A stretch of 33,740 nt of DNA from Burkholderiales bacterium (GCA_028864885.1 JAGWLR010000034.1:1-33740); one strand, 5' to 3'. Shown: positions 9,632 to 18,431, numbered from the stretch's first letter. Notes: generated by a model from the letters alone, not told the origin. Numbers and translations are program-made.

Positions 9632-11059
9632 TCAGAAGTTTAAGGTGCGCTTGTCCACCGCGAGTGCCGCCTCCTTGGTGGCCTCACTCAAACTGGGGTG
9701 AGCATGGCAGATGCGAGCAATGTCTTCTGCGCTGGCTTTGAATTCCATCGCCACCACGGCCTCCGAAATCAATTCGCTCGCAAAGGGTCCAATGATGTGC
9801 ACCCCAAGGATCTCGTCGGTCTGGGCATCAGCCAGAAACTTAACGAAACCCGTGGTGTCACCTAACGCGCGGGCTCGGCCATTGGCAATGAACGGGAAGG
9901 AACCGGCCTTATAGGCCCGTCCTTCCGCCTTCAGCGCCTGTTCGGTTTTGCCGACCCAAGCGATCTCTGGGCTGGTGTAGATAACCCAGGGAATCGTGTT
10001 GAAGTTGACGTGTCCATGCTGACCGGCAATCCGCTCAGCCACGGCCACACCCTCTTCTTCTGCCTTGTGCGCCAGCATGGGGCCGCGAACCACATCGCCC
10101 ACCGCCCACACATTGGGCAGATTGGTCTTGCAGTCGTCATCCACCACGATGGCGCCACGTTCATCCAGTTTCAAGCCGATGGCCTCGGCATTCAAACCGT
10201 TGGTATTGGGAACACGTCCAATCGAAACGATCAACTTGTCGCATTCCAGTTTCTGTGCCTCGCCCTTGGCATCGGTGTAAGCCACCGACACGCCCTTCTT
10301 CGAGGTCTTGATCTCGCCGATCTTCACACCCAATTGCAGCTTCAAACCCTGCTTGGTGAAGACCTTCTGCGCCTCTTTGGCCACCTGTTCATCCACGGCA
10401 GCCAGGAAGGTCGGCAAAGCCTCCAGTACCGTGACATCTGCCCCCAGGCGACGCCACACCGAGCCCATTTCCAGCCCGATCACACCCGATCCGATCACGC
10501 CCAGTTTGGCGGGCACTTCGCCGATGGCCAAGGCGCCGTCATTCGACAACACCAGCTTTTCGTCAAAGGGGGCTCCGGGCAGTTGACGGGCATTCGAGCC
10601 TGTCGCCAGGATGATGTGCTTACCCACCAGCGTGTCAGGCTTGTCACCTGCGACGGCAATTTCATAGCCACCGTCTGCGGCCTTCACGAACGAGCCACGA
10701 CCATGGAAGAACGTCACCTTGTTCTTTTTGAACAGATACAAGATGCCATCGTTGTTCTGCTTCACCACGGTATCTTTGCGGGCGATCATCTTGGCCACAT
10801 CCATCTTCAGGCCTTCGACGGTGATACCGTGGTCCGCGAAGTGATGCGCTGCCTGCTCATAGTGCTCAGACGATTGCAGCAAAGCCTTGGACGGGATGCA
10901 GCCCACGTTCGTGCAGGTGCCGCCCGGTGCTGCGCCGCCTTTGGCGTTCTTCCAATCGTCAATGCAGGCCACCTTGAAGCCCAGTTGAGCAGCCCGAATG
11001 GCGGCGATGTAGCCACCAGGGCCACCACCGATGACGACGACGTCGAATTGATTAGACAT
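9632..11059 (-). CDS. lpdA: Dihydrolipoyl dehydrogenase (E3)
   Basis: FAD enzyme that reoxidises dihydrolipoyl groups of E2 with NAD+; here the E3 of the 2-oxoglutarate dehydrogenase complex. The product has 475 residues. FAD motif GGGPGGY is at residues 11-17; redox pair C49/C54 in [16 protein letters not shown]-binding [10 protein letters not shown]; second FAD motif VWAVGDV; C-terminal catalytic HPSLSEA with H454 and E459. The ATG at 11059 is chosen because [13 protein letters not shown] matches family N-termini; a 10-residue upstream extension in frame is unlikely. It is the last gene of the operon, 26 bases after the SHOCT-PspC gene, and is followed by a strong terminator. Confidence 0.96.
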   Translation of the reverse strand: MSNQFDVVVIGGGPGGYIAAIRAAQLGFKVACIDDWKNAKGGAAPGGTCTNVGCIPSKALLQSSEHYEQAAHHFADHGITVEGLKMDVAKMIARKDTVVKQNNDGILYLFKKNKVTFFHGRGSFVKAADGGYEIAVAGDKPDTLVGKHIILATGSNARQLPGAPFDEKLVLSNDGALAIGEVPAKLGVIGSGVIGLEMGSVWRRLGADVTVLEALPTFLAAVDEQVAKEAQKVFTKQGLKLQLGVKIGEIKTSKKGVSVAYTDAKGEAQKLECDKLIVSIGRVPNTNGLNAEAIGLKLDERGAIVVDDDCKTNLPNVWAVGDVVRGPMLAHKAEEEGVAVAERIAGQHGHVNFNTIPWVIYTSPEIAWVGKTEQALKAEGRAYKAGSFPFIANGRARALGDTTGFVKFLADAQTDEILGVHIIGPFASELISEAVVAMEFKASAEDIARICHAHPSLSEATKEAALAVDKRTLNF

Positions 11060-11085
11060 GATGTGTGCAGCAGGTTGCGCTCGGG

Positions 11086-11409
11086 TCATTCGTCAGGCAC
11101 GAAGATCCACAGCAGGATGTAGAGCAGGAGCCCAAAGCCCCAAAGCAGGAAGAACAAGACAAAGATCAGACGCCAGACCCAGGATTCCAGGCCCGTCATC
11201 CGAGCCAGGCCACCGCAAATGCCCCCCAGCCAACGATCCTCACGGGATCGACGCAGCCGGTTCACAGGCAGATCCACGGCAGAGGCAGACGGTGCACTCA
11301 CGCCAGACTCGATCACCCGAGCCTTGAGTTGAGCGAACTCTTCCTCGCTGAGCACCCCGCGATCACGCAGGGCGGCCAGCCGTTCGAGTTCTTCTGCGAC
11401 CGATGCCAT
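11086..11409 (-). CDS. SHOCT-PspC domain membrane protein
   Basis: A 107-residue protein with two parts. Residues about 5-33 ([20 protein letters not shown] and following) match the SHOCT pattern of short C-terminal-type oligomerisation motifs. Residues about 52-106 look like a PspC domain: [19 protein letters not shown], then a long hydrophobic stretch that could span the membrane once or twice, ending IFVPDE. PspC proteins sit in the inner membrane and take part in phage-shock/envelope stress responses, but no pspA or pspB is nearby. It lies inside the odh operon, 17 bases after odhB and 26 before lpdA, so it is presumably co-transcribed. Its role there is unknown. Confidence 0.85.
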   Translation of the reverse strand: MASVAEELERLAALRDRGVLSEEEFAQLKARVIESGVSAPSASAVDLPVNRLRRSREDRWLGGICGGLARMTGLESWVWRLIFVLFFLLWGFGLLLYILLWIFVPDE

Positions 11410-11426
11410 GGGCCGATATCCAGTGC

Positions 11427-12689
11427 TTAGATGTCGAAGAGCAGGCGGGCAGGATCTTCCAGCGCCTCTTTCATCGCGACCAAGCCCAGAACCGCCTCAC
11501 GCCCGTCGATGATCCGGTGGTCGTAGGACATGGCCAGATAGTTGATGGGTCGGATCACAATCTGGCCGTTCTCCACCACAGGACGGTCCTTGGTGGCATG
11601 CACGCCCAGGATGGCCGATTGCGGCGGGTTGATGATCGGAGTAGACAACATCGAGCCGAACACACCGCCATTGGAGATCGAGAACGTGCCGCCAGTCAGC
11701 TCTTCCAGCCCCAGCTTGCCATCACGCGCCTTCACGCCGAATTCGGCGATCTTCAGTTCGATTTCGGCAAAGGTCATCTGATCCACGTTGCGCAACACAG
11801 GCACGACCAAGCCACGGGGCGAGCCCACGGCCACGCCGATGTCGAAATAGCCGTGATAGACGATGTCGTTGCCATCCACCGACGCATTGATCACGGGGTA
11901 CTTCTTGAGCGCGTGCACGGCAGCCTTCACGAAGAAGCTCATGAAGCCCAGCTTCACGCCGTGCTCTTTCTCGAACTTCTCCTGGAAGCGCTTGCGCATC
12001 TCCATCACGGGCGCCATGTTCACTTCGTTGAACGTGGTCAGGATGGCGTTGGTCGCTTGTGACTGCAGCAAACGCTCGGCCACGCGCGCACGCAAGCGGC
12101 TCATCGGCACACGTTGCTCTGGGCGATCCCCCAGGTTGCCTGGCCCGGTTGGGGCCTGCACAGCCGGCAGCGAGGTCGCGGGAACACCCGTGGGAATCGC
12201 TGGCGCTGTCACAACAGGAGCGGCCTTCGCCCCACCCGCCACGGCTGCCAGAACATCGCCCTTGGTGACACGACCGTCTTTGCCGGTTCCCGCCACTTGC
12301 GAGGTACTCAAGCCATTGTCTGCCAGCAACTTGGCTGCCGCAGGCATGGCCACATCAGCCTTGCTCGCGGTCGCGGCTGCTGGGGCCGCCACAGGTGCGG
12401 CAGCGGCCGCTGCGACCGGCGCTGAGGCTGGGGCCGCCCCCGCAGACGCTTCGGTGTCGATGCGCGCGATCACTTGATCCGACACGACCGTACCACCATC
12501 GCCCACAGTCAACTCGGCCAGCACGCCCGCGCTGGGTGCCGGCACTTCCAGCACAACCTTGTCGGTTTCGATTTCAACCAAAATTTCGTCGGCAGCGACG
12601 GCCTCGCCGGGCTTTTTCTTCCATTGCAGGAGCGTGGCTTCTGCGACGGACTCGGACAGTTGAGGAACCTTGACTTCAATGATTGCCAT
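11427..12689 (-). CDS. odhB: 2-oxoglutarate dehydrogenase E2 (dihydrolipoyl succinyltransferase)
   Basis: E2 core of the 2-oxoglutarate dehydrogenase complex: it transfers succinyl groups from the lipoyl arm to CoA. In the 420-residue protein the N-terminal lipoyl domain carries the lipoylated K44 in [11 protein letters not shown]. An Ala/Pro-rich linker follows, then the peripheral subunit-binding domain (about 117-155, ending [12 protein letters not shown]), a second linker, and the catalytic domain with [13 protein letters not shown] (H391, D395). The start ATG at 12689 has a GGAG Shine-Dalgarno sequence 9 bases upstream. It is separated from odhA by 98 bases that can fold into a nested hairpin. 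Also named sucB. Confidence 0.97.
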   Translation of the reverse strand: MAIIEVKVPQLSESVAEATLLQWKKKPGEAVAADEILVEIETDKVVLEVPAPSAGVLAELTVGDGGTVVSDQVIARIDTEASAGAAPASAPVAAAAAAPVAAPAAATASKADVAMPAAAKLLADNGLSTSQVAGTGKDGRVTKGDVLAAVAGGAKAAPVVTAPAIPTGVPATSLPAVQAPTGPGNLGDRPEQRVPMSRLRARVAERLLQSQATNAILTTFNEVNMAPVMEMRKRFQEKFEKEHGVKLGFMSFFVKAAVHALKKYPVINASVDGNDIVYHGYFDIGVAVGSPRGLVVPVLRNVDQMTFAEIELKIAEFGVKARDGKLGLEELTGGTFSISNGGVFGSMLSTPIINPPQSAILGVHATKDRPVVENGQIVIRPINYLAMSYDHRIIDGREAVLGLVAMKEALEDPARLLFDI

Positions 12690-12719
12690 TTTGAATTTCT
12701 CCGTTGCGAGACGCCCGGG

Positions 12720-12780
12720 GTCCTGACAACGCGACTGCGCGTTGGAAATGAATCAGGACTGCACCCGGCGTCATGACGCC
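12720..12780 (-). promoter_or_regulatory. Nested hairpins in the odhA-odhB intergenic mRNA
   Basis: Inner stem CAACGCG/CGCGTTG (7 bp, 4-base loop, 12727-12744) sits inside outer stem GTCCTGA/TCAGGAC (7 bp, 12720-12726 with 12753-12759), with 8 unpaired bases on one side only. Beside it is the perfect 14-bp palindrome GGCGTCATGACGCC (12767-12780). A second GGCGTC copy (minus strand, 12710-12715) lies close to the odhB Shine-Dalgarno sequence and could compete for the same GACGCC. There is no U-tract, so this is not a terminator. A role in mRNA processing, stability or E1:E2 ratio is inference. Confidence 0.5.
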
Positions 12781-12787
12781 TTGACTG

Positions 12788-15646
12788 TTACTTGGTGAGG
12801 ACAAAGCCCTTGAGCTTGGCGAAAGCCTGATCCAATAGCGCTTTTTGCTGCTCCTGGTGCAGGTGGGCATAGCCCACTGCTGGCGATGCCGAAGCAGGAC
12901 GTCCGGCGTAACCCAGCTTTTGTCCTTCAGCCATGTTCTCGTGGATGTAGTGCTGAACGAAGAACCAGGCACCCTGGTTCTGTGGCTCGTCCTGACACCA
13001 CACCAGCTCAGTCAGATTCGGATATTTCTTGAGTTCAGCCGCAAAGGCCTTATGTGGGAAGGGATAGAGTTGCTCCACCCGAACTATGGCGACGTCGTTG
13101 GCCTTTTTCTCGGCGCGTTTCTTGACCAGGTCGTAGTAGACCTTGCCCGAGCAGCAGATCAAGCGCTTGACCTTGTTGGTGTCAATGGCCTCATCGACCT
13201 CACCAATCACGGTGCGGAACTCACCCTTGGTGAACTCGACCAGCGGCGAGGTCGCATCCTTGTTGCGCAGCAGCGACTTCGGCGTCATCAACACCAAAGG
13301 CTTGCGGAACATGCGAACCATCTGACGACGCAACACATGGAAGATCTGGCTGGCCGACGTGGGCTGCACGATCTGCATGTTGTTGTCAGCAGCCAGCTGC
13401 ATGAAGCGCTCCAGACGAGCCGAGCTGTGCTCTGGGCCCTGGCCTTCGTAGCCATGCGGCAGCATCAAGGTCAGGCCATTGGCGCGGCCCCACTTCACCT
13501 CGCCCGAGGCGATGAACTGATCGATCACCACCTGAGCGCCGTTGGCAAAGTCGCCGAACTGGGCTTCCCAGATGACCAGGCTGTTGGGATCAGAGCCGGC
13601 GTAGCCATACTCGAAGCCCAGCACGGCTTCTTCGGACAGGATCGAGTCGATCACGACGAATGGCGCCTGGTTGTCACCAATGTGTTGCAGCGGCACGTAG
13701 GTGCCTTCGCTCCACCTTTCGCGGTTCTGGTCGTGCAGCACGGCATGGCGGTGAGTGAAGGTACCGCGGCCGCAGTCTTCGCCTGACAGGCGCACCGGGT
13801 AACCCGAAGCCACCAACGAAGCGAAAGCCATGTGCTCGCCCATGCCCCAATCCACATTCATTTCTCCTCGGCCCATGGCTGCACGGTCGTCAATGACCTT
13901 CTGCACCAGGGGGTGAGGTTTGAAATCTTTTGGGATGGTGGTGATGCGCTCAGCCAAGCGTCGGAACTCGGCCAGCGGAATGGCCGTATCAGCACTGTCA
14001 GTCCACTTCTTACCCAGGTAGGGTGTCCAGTCCACCGCGTACTTGCTCTTGAAGTTGGTCAGCACCGGGTCGACCGTGTGCTTACCTGCTTCCATCGCGG
14101 CGCGGTATTCCTTGACCATGTCATCAGGACCACTCGGGGGCAAGGTACCGCCGCCAATCAACTTGTCGCCGTACACCTTGCGGGTACCAGGATGCTGACC
14201 GATTTTCTTGTACATCAGCGGCTGGGTCATCGAGGGGGTGTCCTGCTCGTTGTGACCCAGCTTGCGGAAGCAGACGATGTCCAGCACCACGTCCTTGTTG
14301 AACTCCTGGCGATAGTCCAATGCCAACTGCGTTGCCAGCACCACGGCTTCCGGATCGTCACCATTGACGTGCAACACCGGCGCTTCGATCATCTTGACCA
14401 CGTCCGAGCAATACAGTGTCGAACGGGTGTCGCGCGGATCTGAGGTGGTGAACCCGATCTGATTGTTGATCACGATGTGCACCGTGCCGCCCGTGTAATA
14501 GCCACGGGTCTGGGCCAGAGCCAGCGTCTCCATCACCACACCTTGGCCGGCAAAGGCAGCATCGCCGTGCACCTGCACAGGCAGCACTTGCGTGCCCTTG
14601 ATGTCGCCACGGCGGTCCATACGCGCCTTGACCGAGCCCTCGATCACCGGGTTGACGATTTCCAGGTGCGAGGGGTTGAACGACAGCGACAAGTGAACCG
14701 GGCCGCCAGGCGTCGACACGTCCGACGAGAATCCTTGGTGGTACTTCACGTCACCAGCCGGCAGGCTTTCGGGTGCGGTGTGCTCAAACTCGGAGAACAG
14801 ATCCTTGGGCTGCTTGCCCAAGGTGTTGACCAGCACGTTCAGACGGCCTCGGTGGGCCATGCCGATGACGATTTCCTGCACGCCCTTTTCACCGGCGCGC
14901 TGAATCAACTCGTCCATCGCGGCGATGAAGCTTTCGCCCCCTTCCAGCGAGAAGCGTTTCTGGCCCACGTACTTGGTGTGGAGGAAGCGCTCGAGGCCTT
15001 CGGCCGCGGTCAAGCGATCCAGAATGTGCTTCTTCTGTTCGGCACTGAAAGTCGGCTTGGAGCGGATCGATTCGAGGCGCTCTTGCCACCAACGCTTTTC
15101 ACCGGGATCGGTGATGTGCATGAACTCGGCGCCGATGCTGCCACAATAGGTTTCACGCAAGGCCTGCACGATTTCGCGCAAGGTCATGTGCTCGGCTTTG
15201 GTGAAATAGGTGTTCGTCGCACTGAACGTGATGTCCAGGTCGGCTTCGCTCAGGTCGTAGAACGCAGGTTCCAGTTCTGGGATCTTGGGGCGCTCTTGAC
15301 GCTTGAGGGGATCCAAATCTGCCCAGCGTGAGCCGAGGAAACGATAAGCAGCGATCAATGACTGAACGTGAACCTGCTTGCGCGCAACGGCCAGATCAGC
15401 CGAACTGGTCTTGACCATGAAAGCATTGGCTTTCGCACGCTGCGCAAAGGATTCGACAACAGGCGCATGGGCCACGTCACGGTGGTCTGTGCCATCTGTT
15501 GCGGGAACGTTCTGGAGGGCGTCGAAGTAGGCGCGCCAGTTATCTGGCACCGAGCCGGGATTGTCGAGGTACGCCTCGTACAACTCTTCAACGTATGGGG
15601 CATTGCCCCCAAACAGGTACGAGTTCGACCTGAACTGCTGCATCAT
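12788..15646 (-). CDS. odhA: 2-oxoglutarate dehydrogenase E1 component
   Basis: Thiamine-diphosphate E1 subunit that decarboxylates 2-oxoglutarate and succinylates the E2 lipoyl arm. The product has 952 residues from the ATG at 15646 (a second ATG follows at once). The N-terminus MMQQFRSNSYLFGGNAPYVE is typical of betaproteobacterial OdhA. GDAAFAGQG begins at residue 361 and NNQIGFTTSD lies near 390, forming the ThDP/Mg2+ motif. IGMAHRGRLNVL and GHNEQDTPSMTQP are family landmarks. The frame is open for 41 codons upstream, but GAGGTGA sits 5-11 bases before this ATG, which fixes the start. Also named sucA. First gene of the odhA-odhB-(SHOCT-PspC)-lpdA operon, with a structured leader. Confidence 0.97.
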   Translation of the reverse strand: MMQQFRSNSYLFGGNAPYVEELYEAYLDNPGSVPDNWRAYFDALQNVPATDGTDHRDVAHAPVVESFAQRAKANAFMVKTSSADLAVARKQVHVQSLIAAYRFLGSRWADLDPLKRQERPKIPELEPAFYDLSEADLDITFSATNTYFTKAEHMTLREIVQALRETYCGSIGAEFMHITDPGEKRWWQERLESIRSKPTFSAEQKKHILDRLTAAEGLERFLHTKYVGQKRFSLEGGESFIAAMDELIQRAGEKGVQEIVIGMAHRGRLNVLVNTLGKQPKDLFSEFEHTAPESLPAGDVKYHQGFSSDVSTPGGPVHLSLSFNPSHLEIVNPVIEGSVKARMDRRGDIKGTQVLPVQVHGDAAFAGQGVVMETLALAQTRGYYTGGTVHIVINNQIGFTTSDPRDTRSTLYCSDVVKMIEAPVLHVNGDDPEAVVLATQLALDYRQEFNKDVVLDIVCFRKLGHNEQDTPSMTQPLMYKKIGQHPGTRKVYGDKLIGGGTLPPSGPDDMVKEYRAAMEAGKHTVDPVLTNFKSKYAVDWTPYLGKKWTDSADTAIPLAEFRRLAERITTIPKDFKPHPLVQKVIDDRAAMGRGEMNVDWGMGEHMAFASLVASGYPVRLSGEDCGRGTFTHRHAVLHDQNRERWSEGTYVPLQHIGDNQAPFVVIDSILSEEAVLGFEYGYAGSDPNSLVIWEAQFGDFANGAQVVIDQFIASGEVKWGRANGLTLMLPHGYEGQGPEHSSARLERFMQLAADNNMQIVQPTSASQIFHVLRRQMVRMFRKPLVLMTPKSLLRNKDATSPLVEFTKGEFRTVIGEVDEAIDTNKVKRLICCSGKVYYDLVKKRAEKKANDVAIVRVEQLYPFPHKAFAAELKKYPNLTELVWCQDEPQNQGAWFFVQHYIHENMAEGQKLGYAGRPASASPAVGYAHLHQEQQKALLDQAFAKLKGFVLTK

Positions 15647-15795
15647 TTCGCTCACCTCACTCCCAGGTTTCCTGAGATGTTGGCTGGTTGAAAAACCTTC
15701 CGCGACACGGCTTGACCGGTTGGCGGATTGCGACCCGCCTTGCTGACTGCTGTTCACAAATTCCAGCAAGGGCGACGGGAAGGGCCGTTAAAAAC
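15647..15795 (-). promoter_or_regulatory. Structured odhA/sucA 5' leader, candidate sucA RNA motif
   Basis: The stretch before odhA can form several stems on its coding strand: CCTTGCTG with CAGCAAGG (8 bp, 15738-15745 with 15764-15771), GGCGG with CCGCC (15722-15739), and TCTCAGG with CCTGGGA (15661-15677, 3-base loop) directly before the Shine-Dalgarno GAGGTGA (15652-15658). ATCTC (15674-15678) could instead pair with GAGGT of the Shine-Dalgarno sequence. A conserved 'sucA RNA' motif overlapping the Shine-Dalgarno sequence is known from sucA leaders of Burkholderiales; position and order fit, but I could not align it to the consensus. Confidence 0.5.
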
Positions 15796-15802
15796 CGCTA
15801 TC

Positions 15803-15832
15803 ACTGTACCACTGGAACAGAGCCGATGCCAG
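15803..15832 (-). promoter_or_regulatory. Possible sigma-70 promoter of odhA
   Basis: On the minus strand CTGGCA (-35, 15827-15832) and TACAGT (-10, 15803-15808) are 18 bases apart, each matching four of six consensus bases. It would start transcription near 15796 and give a leader of about 150 bases, just downstream of the sodB terminator. Weak match; offered as the best candidate in this gap. Confidence 0.3.
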
Positions 15833-15894
15833 AGCCATGGGCGGAAAACCAAGTTACCAACATCGATTGGATGCGGCGGCGCAGCAAAGCAATC

Positions 15895-15921
15895 AAGAAA
15901 AAAGCCGGGCATAGCCCGGCT
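15895..15921 (-). terminator. Intrinsic terminator of sodB
   Basis: Minus strand: AGCCGGGC, loop TAT, GCCCGGCT, then TTTTTCTT. Perfect 8-bp GC-rich stem. It begins 22 bases after the sodB stop and separates sodB from the odhA leader. Confidence 0.92.
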
Positions 15922-15942
15922 TGGTGCTGAAAAAACAACGGA

Positions 15943-16524
15943 TCAACCGAAGTTCTTCGCAGCGAAATCCCAGTTGGCAAGATGGGTAAGGAAGGTTTCG
16001 ACGAACTTGGGACGCAAGTTGCGATAGTCGATGTAGTAGGCGTGCTCCCACAGGTCGATCGTCAGCAAAGGCACATCGCCAGTGGTCAGGGGGTTGCCCG
16101 CTGCGCCGGTGTTCAAGATGTCGACCGAACCATCGGCCTTCTTGACCAACCAGGTCCAGCTGGAGCCAAAGTTGCCCACGGCCGACTTGGTGAACGCTTC
16201 CTTGAAAGCGTCAAAGCTGCCCCACTTGGCGTTGATGGCATCAGCCAGCTTGCCAGTAGGCGCGCCGCCGCCGTTGGGCTTCATCGAGTTCCAGAAGAAG
16301 GTGTGGTTCCAGATCTGGGCCGCGTTGTTGTAGACGCCGCCGCTGGACTTCTTGATGATGTCTTCCAGCGAGGCATTCTCGAACTCGGTGCCCGGGATCA
16401 GGTTGTTCAGGTTGGTCACGTAAGCCTGATGGTGCTTGCCGTAGTGGTATTCGAAGGTCTCGGCAGAGATGTGCGGAGCGAGAGCGTCTTGCGCGTACGG
16501 CAGAGGGGGAAGCGTATGAGCCAT
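15943..16524 (-). CDS. sodB: Superoxide dismutase, iron type
   Basis: Cytoplasmic enzyme that converts superoxide to hydrogen peroxide and oxygen. The 193-residue length equals E. coli SodB. Metal ligands are H27 (EYHYGKHH), H74 (IWNHTFFW), D157 and H161 ([11 protein letters not shown]). Gln70 in NNAAQIWNH is the residue expected in the iron-type rather than manganese-type active site. The ATG at 16524 gives [10 protein letters not shown], with AGGA 8-9 bases upstream; the frame is open further upstream but not family-like. A TACAAT hexamer (minus strand, 16574-16579) could be a -10 element, without a clear -35. It is monocistronic or follows xseA at 117 bases, and ends at a strong terminator. 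Confidence 0.96.
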   Translation of the reverse strand: MAHTLPPLPYAQDALAPHISAETFEYHYGKHHQAYVTNLNNLIPGTEFENASLEDIIKKSSGGVYNNAAQIWNHTFFWNSMKPNGGGAPTGKLADAINAKWGSFDAFKEAFTKSAVGNFGSSWTWLVKKADGSVDILNTGAAGNPLTTGDVPLLTIDLWEHAYYIDYRNLRPKFVETFLTHLANWDFAAKNFG

Positions 16525-16641
16525 GGTGCTTTTCCTGTTGGATGAGTCGAAAACGTACAAACGTGCAGAGGCGATTGTAGGCATGTCACCCTGCGTTTTG
16601 ATCCAGCGCAACAAATCCCAAAGCCAGAGCAAGGATTTACA

Positions 16642-17964
16642 TCAATCGGAGACACGAGGCGCACGTGGGGTCACTGCATTCACATCGAGTTCTGCAGTGC
16701 CATCCGCCAAGATAGCCTGGACTCGCTGTCCCTTATGCAGTTCAGCCACCGATGCAATGGGATGGCCCGCTCCCACACTGAGCCAAGCGAATCCTCTCTC
16801 AAGCACACGCTGTGGGTTGACGCTTTGCAAACGCCCGTCAAGCGCTGACAGGCCCATGGTGTCACGCTGCAAGCGCTGCGCCAACGCGCGGTTCAATCGT
16901 TGAGCCCACACGGGCAGGCTTTGCTGCTGCCAGCGACAGTGATGCCGAGCCCCTTCCCCAAGCCTGTGGCTCAAGACCAACAAGGCTTGCTCGTGCGTGG
17001 CCAGCACCTGAGCGGGCGCCTTGATACGGGCAGCCACCCGGTCCAAGGTTTGGGCCTCGGTGTCGAGCCGACGACGGAGGCGGAAATCAAGCGTCTGGGC
17101 GATGCTCCCTAGATCGTTCAAGCTGGTCTGCTGGTCTCTCGCCACCAATTCGGCCGCCGCAGTTGGCGTTGGTGCACGCAGGTCTGCTGCAAAGTCCGCC
17201 AGCGTGAAGTCTGTTTCATGCCCTACCCCACAGACCACCGGGATCGCGCAACCCGCCACGGCGCGGACCACCCGCTCGTCATTGAACGCCCACAAGTCTT
17301 CCAGCGATCCCCCACCTCGGCACACGATCACGGCATCCAGTTCGTGCCCACCGCGATGACAAAACTGCAAGTCGTTCAGCGCTTGCACGATCTGGGCAGG
17401 CGCCTCGTCGCCTTGCACCGAACAAGGCGAGACGATGACCTCGACGTGAGGAGCCCGCCGCCGCAGGGCTGTGAGCACATCTTGCAACGCGGCCGCGGCC
17501 ATGGACGTCACCACACCGATCCGCCTGGGGTAAGCGAGCAACGGCCGCTTGCGCGAGGGATCAAACAACCCCTCGGACTCCAGCTTTGCCTTGAGCCGCA
17601 AAAACTGCTCGAACAAGGCTCCTGCGCCGGCCCGACTCAGCCCCTCGACCACGAGTTGCAATTCGCCACGCGCCTCGTAGACCGACAGATTGCCCCGCGC
17701 CTCGACAAGCATCCCCTCCCTCGGGACGAAGTCAACCTGCCCAAGGGCCCGCCGAAATATTGCGCACCGCAGACTGGCTCCGCCGTCTTCGTCCTTGAGG
17801 GTGAAATATCCGTGACCGCTGGCTGCCCGAGTGAATCCGCTGATCTCGCCTCGCACCATCACCGTGGCAAAGCGGGCCGCCAGGCTGTCTGCAATCGCCT
17901 GGACCAAGGCCCCCACCCCCCACACTCGGGCCGCAGGGCGTTCCATAGACAACCCGTTACTCAT
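16642..17964 (-). CDS. xseA: Exodeoxyribonuclease VII large subunit
   Basis: Catalytic subunit of exonuclease VII, which degrades single-stranded DNA from both ends. In the 440-residue protein, an N-terminal OB-fold (VMVRGEISGFTRAASGHGYF) is followed by the nuclease core with RIGVVTS, VQGDEAPAQIV, CRGGGSLEDLWAFNDE and VGHETDFTLADFAADLRAPT. A C-terminal coiled-coil-rich part carries many Arg/Gln repeats. The ATG at 17964 is chosen because AGAGG lies 8 bases upstream; a TTG 7 codons earlier is possible. The small subunit gene xseB is not adjacent. It is divergent from exbB across a 467-bp region. Confidence 0.95.
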   Translation of the reverse strand: MSNGLSMERPAARVWGVGALVQAIADSLAARFATVMVRGEISGFTRAASGHGYFTLKDEDGGASLRCAIFRRALGQVDFVPREGMLVEARGNLSVYEARGELQLVVEGLSRAGAGALFEQFLRLKAKLESEGLFDPSRKRPLLAYPRRIGVVTSMAAAALQDVLTALRRRAPHVEVIVSPCSVQGDEAPAQIVQALNDLQFCHRGGHELDAVIVCRGGGSLEDLWAFNDERVVRAVAGCAIPVVCGVGHETDFTLADFAADLRAPTPTAAAELVARDQQTSLNDLGSIAQTLDFRLRRRLDTEAQTLDRVAARIKAPAQVLATHEQALLVLSHRLGEGARHHCRWQQQSLPVWAQRLNRALAQRLQRDTMGLSALDGRLQSVNPQRVLERGFAWLSVGAGHPIASVAELHKGQRVQAILADGTAELDVNAVTPRAPRVSD

Positions 17965-18132
17965 GTTTCCAACCTCTTCTTTCAAACCGGTTCGGCCTTG
18001 CTCAAACCCGCATTGACAAGCGCGCCATTGTGGGGCTAGTCCACATCAACGCCCGATCGACATCAAATGCCCCAATGATCGTCACACAACTGAAATATCG
18101 TGCTAACTAGTTGATTTTATTGATATTTTTGC

Positions 18133-18149
18133 TGCTTAAAATTTAAGCA
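18133..18149. repeat. 17-bp AT-rich palindrome
   Basis: TGCTTAAA and TTTAAGCA flank a single A; the arms are exact reverse complements. It sits in the AT-rich block between xseA and exbB. It looks like an operator for a dimeric regulator or part of an unwinding region. It does not resemble a Fur box. Confidence 0.45.
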
Positions 18150-18199
18150 AACAAAGGAAGATCGTTTATTCACGCGCGTTCTGGCCCGATTCAACAGCC

Positions 18200-18220
18200 T
18201 TACCCACAAAGTTATCCACA
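18200..18220 (+). other. Two adjacent DnaA-box-like 9-mers
   Basis: TTATCCACA at 18212-18220 is identical to the strong E. coli DnaA box. TTACCCACA at 18200-18208 differs at one base. They face the same way and start 12 bp apart. They lie beside the AT-rich block at 18108-18175. Binding is inferred from sequence only. Confidence 0.5.
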
Positions 18221-18431
18221 GGATCAGTGGATGAATGCGGCGCTGCAACAAATGTGCCTTTTCCATGCCTGTTTTCGCCCCCAAGGGAAAGTACCAGGAC
18301 GCACCTGAGGGGCAGTCACATCGGCCAAGCACGGCGAAATCAAGGCCATAATCCAACGCTGATTTCACCCCAAGGGTTGGCATTTTCAGCCCTTCGCGTC
18401 GTCCTCGATCCGTTTCCCAAGGGAGTTTGCG

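Larger units (their letters stand above)
17965..18431. promoter_or_regulatory. 467-bp divergent intergenic region, xseA/exbB
   Basis: I see no gene here. It holds an AT-rich block (about 18108-18175) with a 17-bp palindrome, two adjacent DnaA-box-like 9-mers (18200-18220), a short inverted repeat TGTGG/CCACA (18029-18045), and three copies of CCCAAGGG each preceded by TTTC (18280, 18369, 18416). A CATAAT hexamer near 18350 could serve exbB, but no -35 is convincing. The region is unusually long for this window, where most gaps are under 130 bases. Confidence 0.55.

Noticed and set aside
8542-9741. A 399-codon plus-strand open frame across zapE
   Set aside because: Antisense to zapE and through the lpdA terminator; no domain and no ribosome binding site seen.
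10010-11122. A 370-codon plus-strand open frame across lpdA
   Set aside because: Antisense to lpdA, His/Gln-rich shadow composition, no motif.
15647-15769. A 41-codon N-terminal extension of odhA
   Set aside because: The strong Shine-Dalgarno sequence before 15646 and the family N-terminus place the start there; the upstream part forms RNA stems instead.
18133-18149. The AT-rich palindrome as a Fur box for exbB-exbD
   Set aside because: The sequence lacks the GATAAT-type hexamer repeats of Fur sites, although TonB-system genes are often Fur-controlled.
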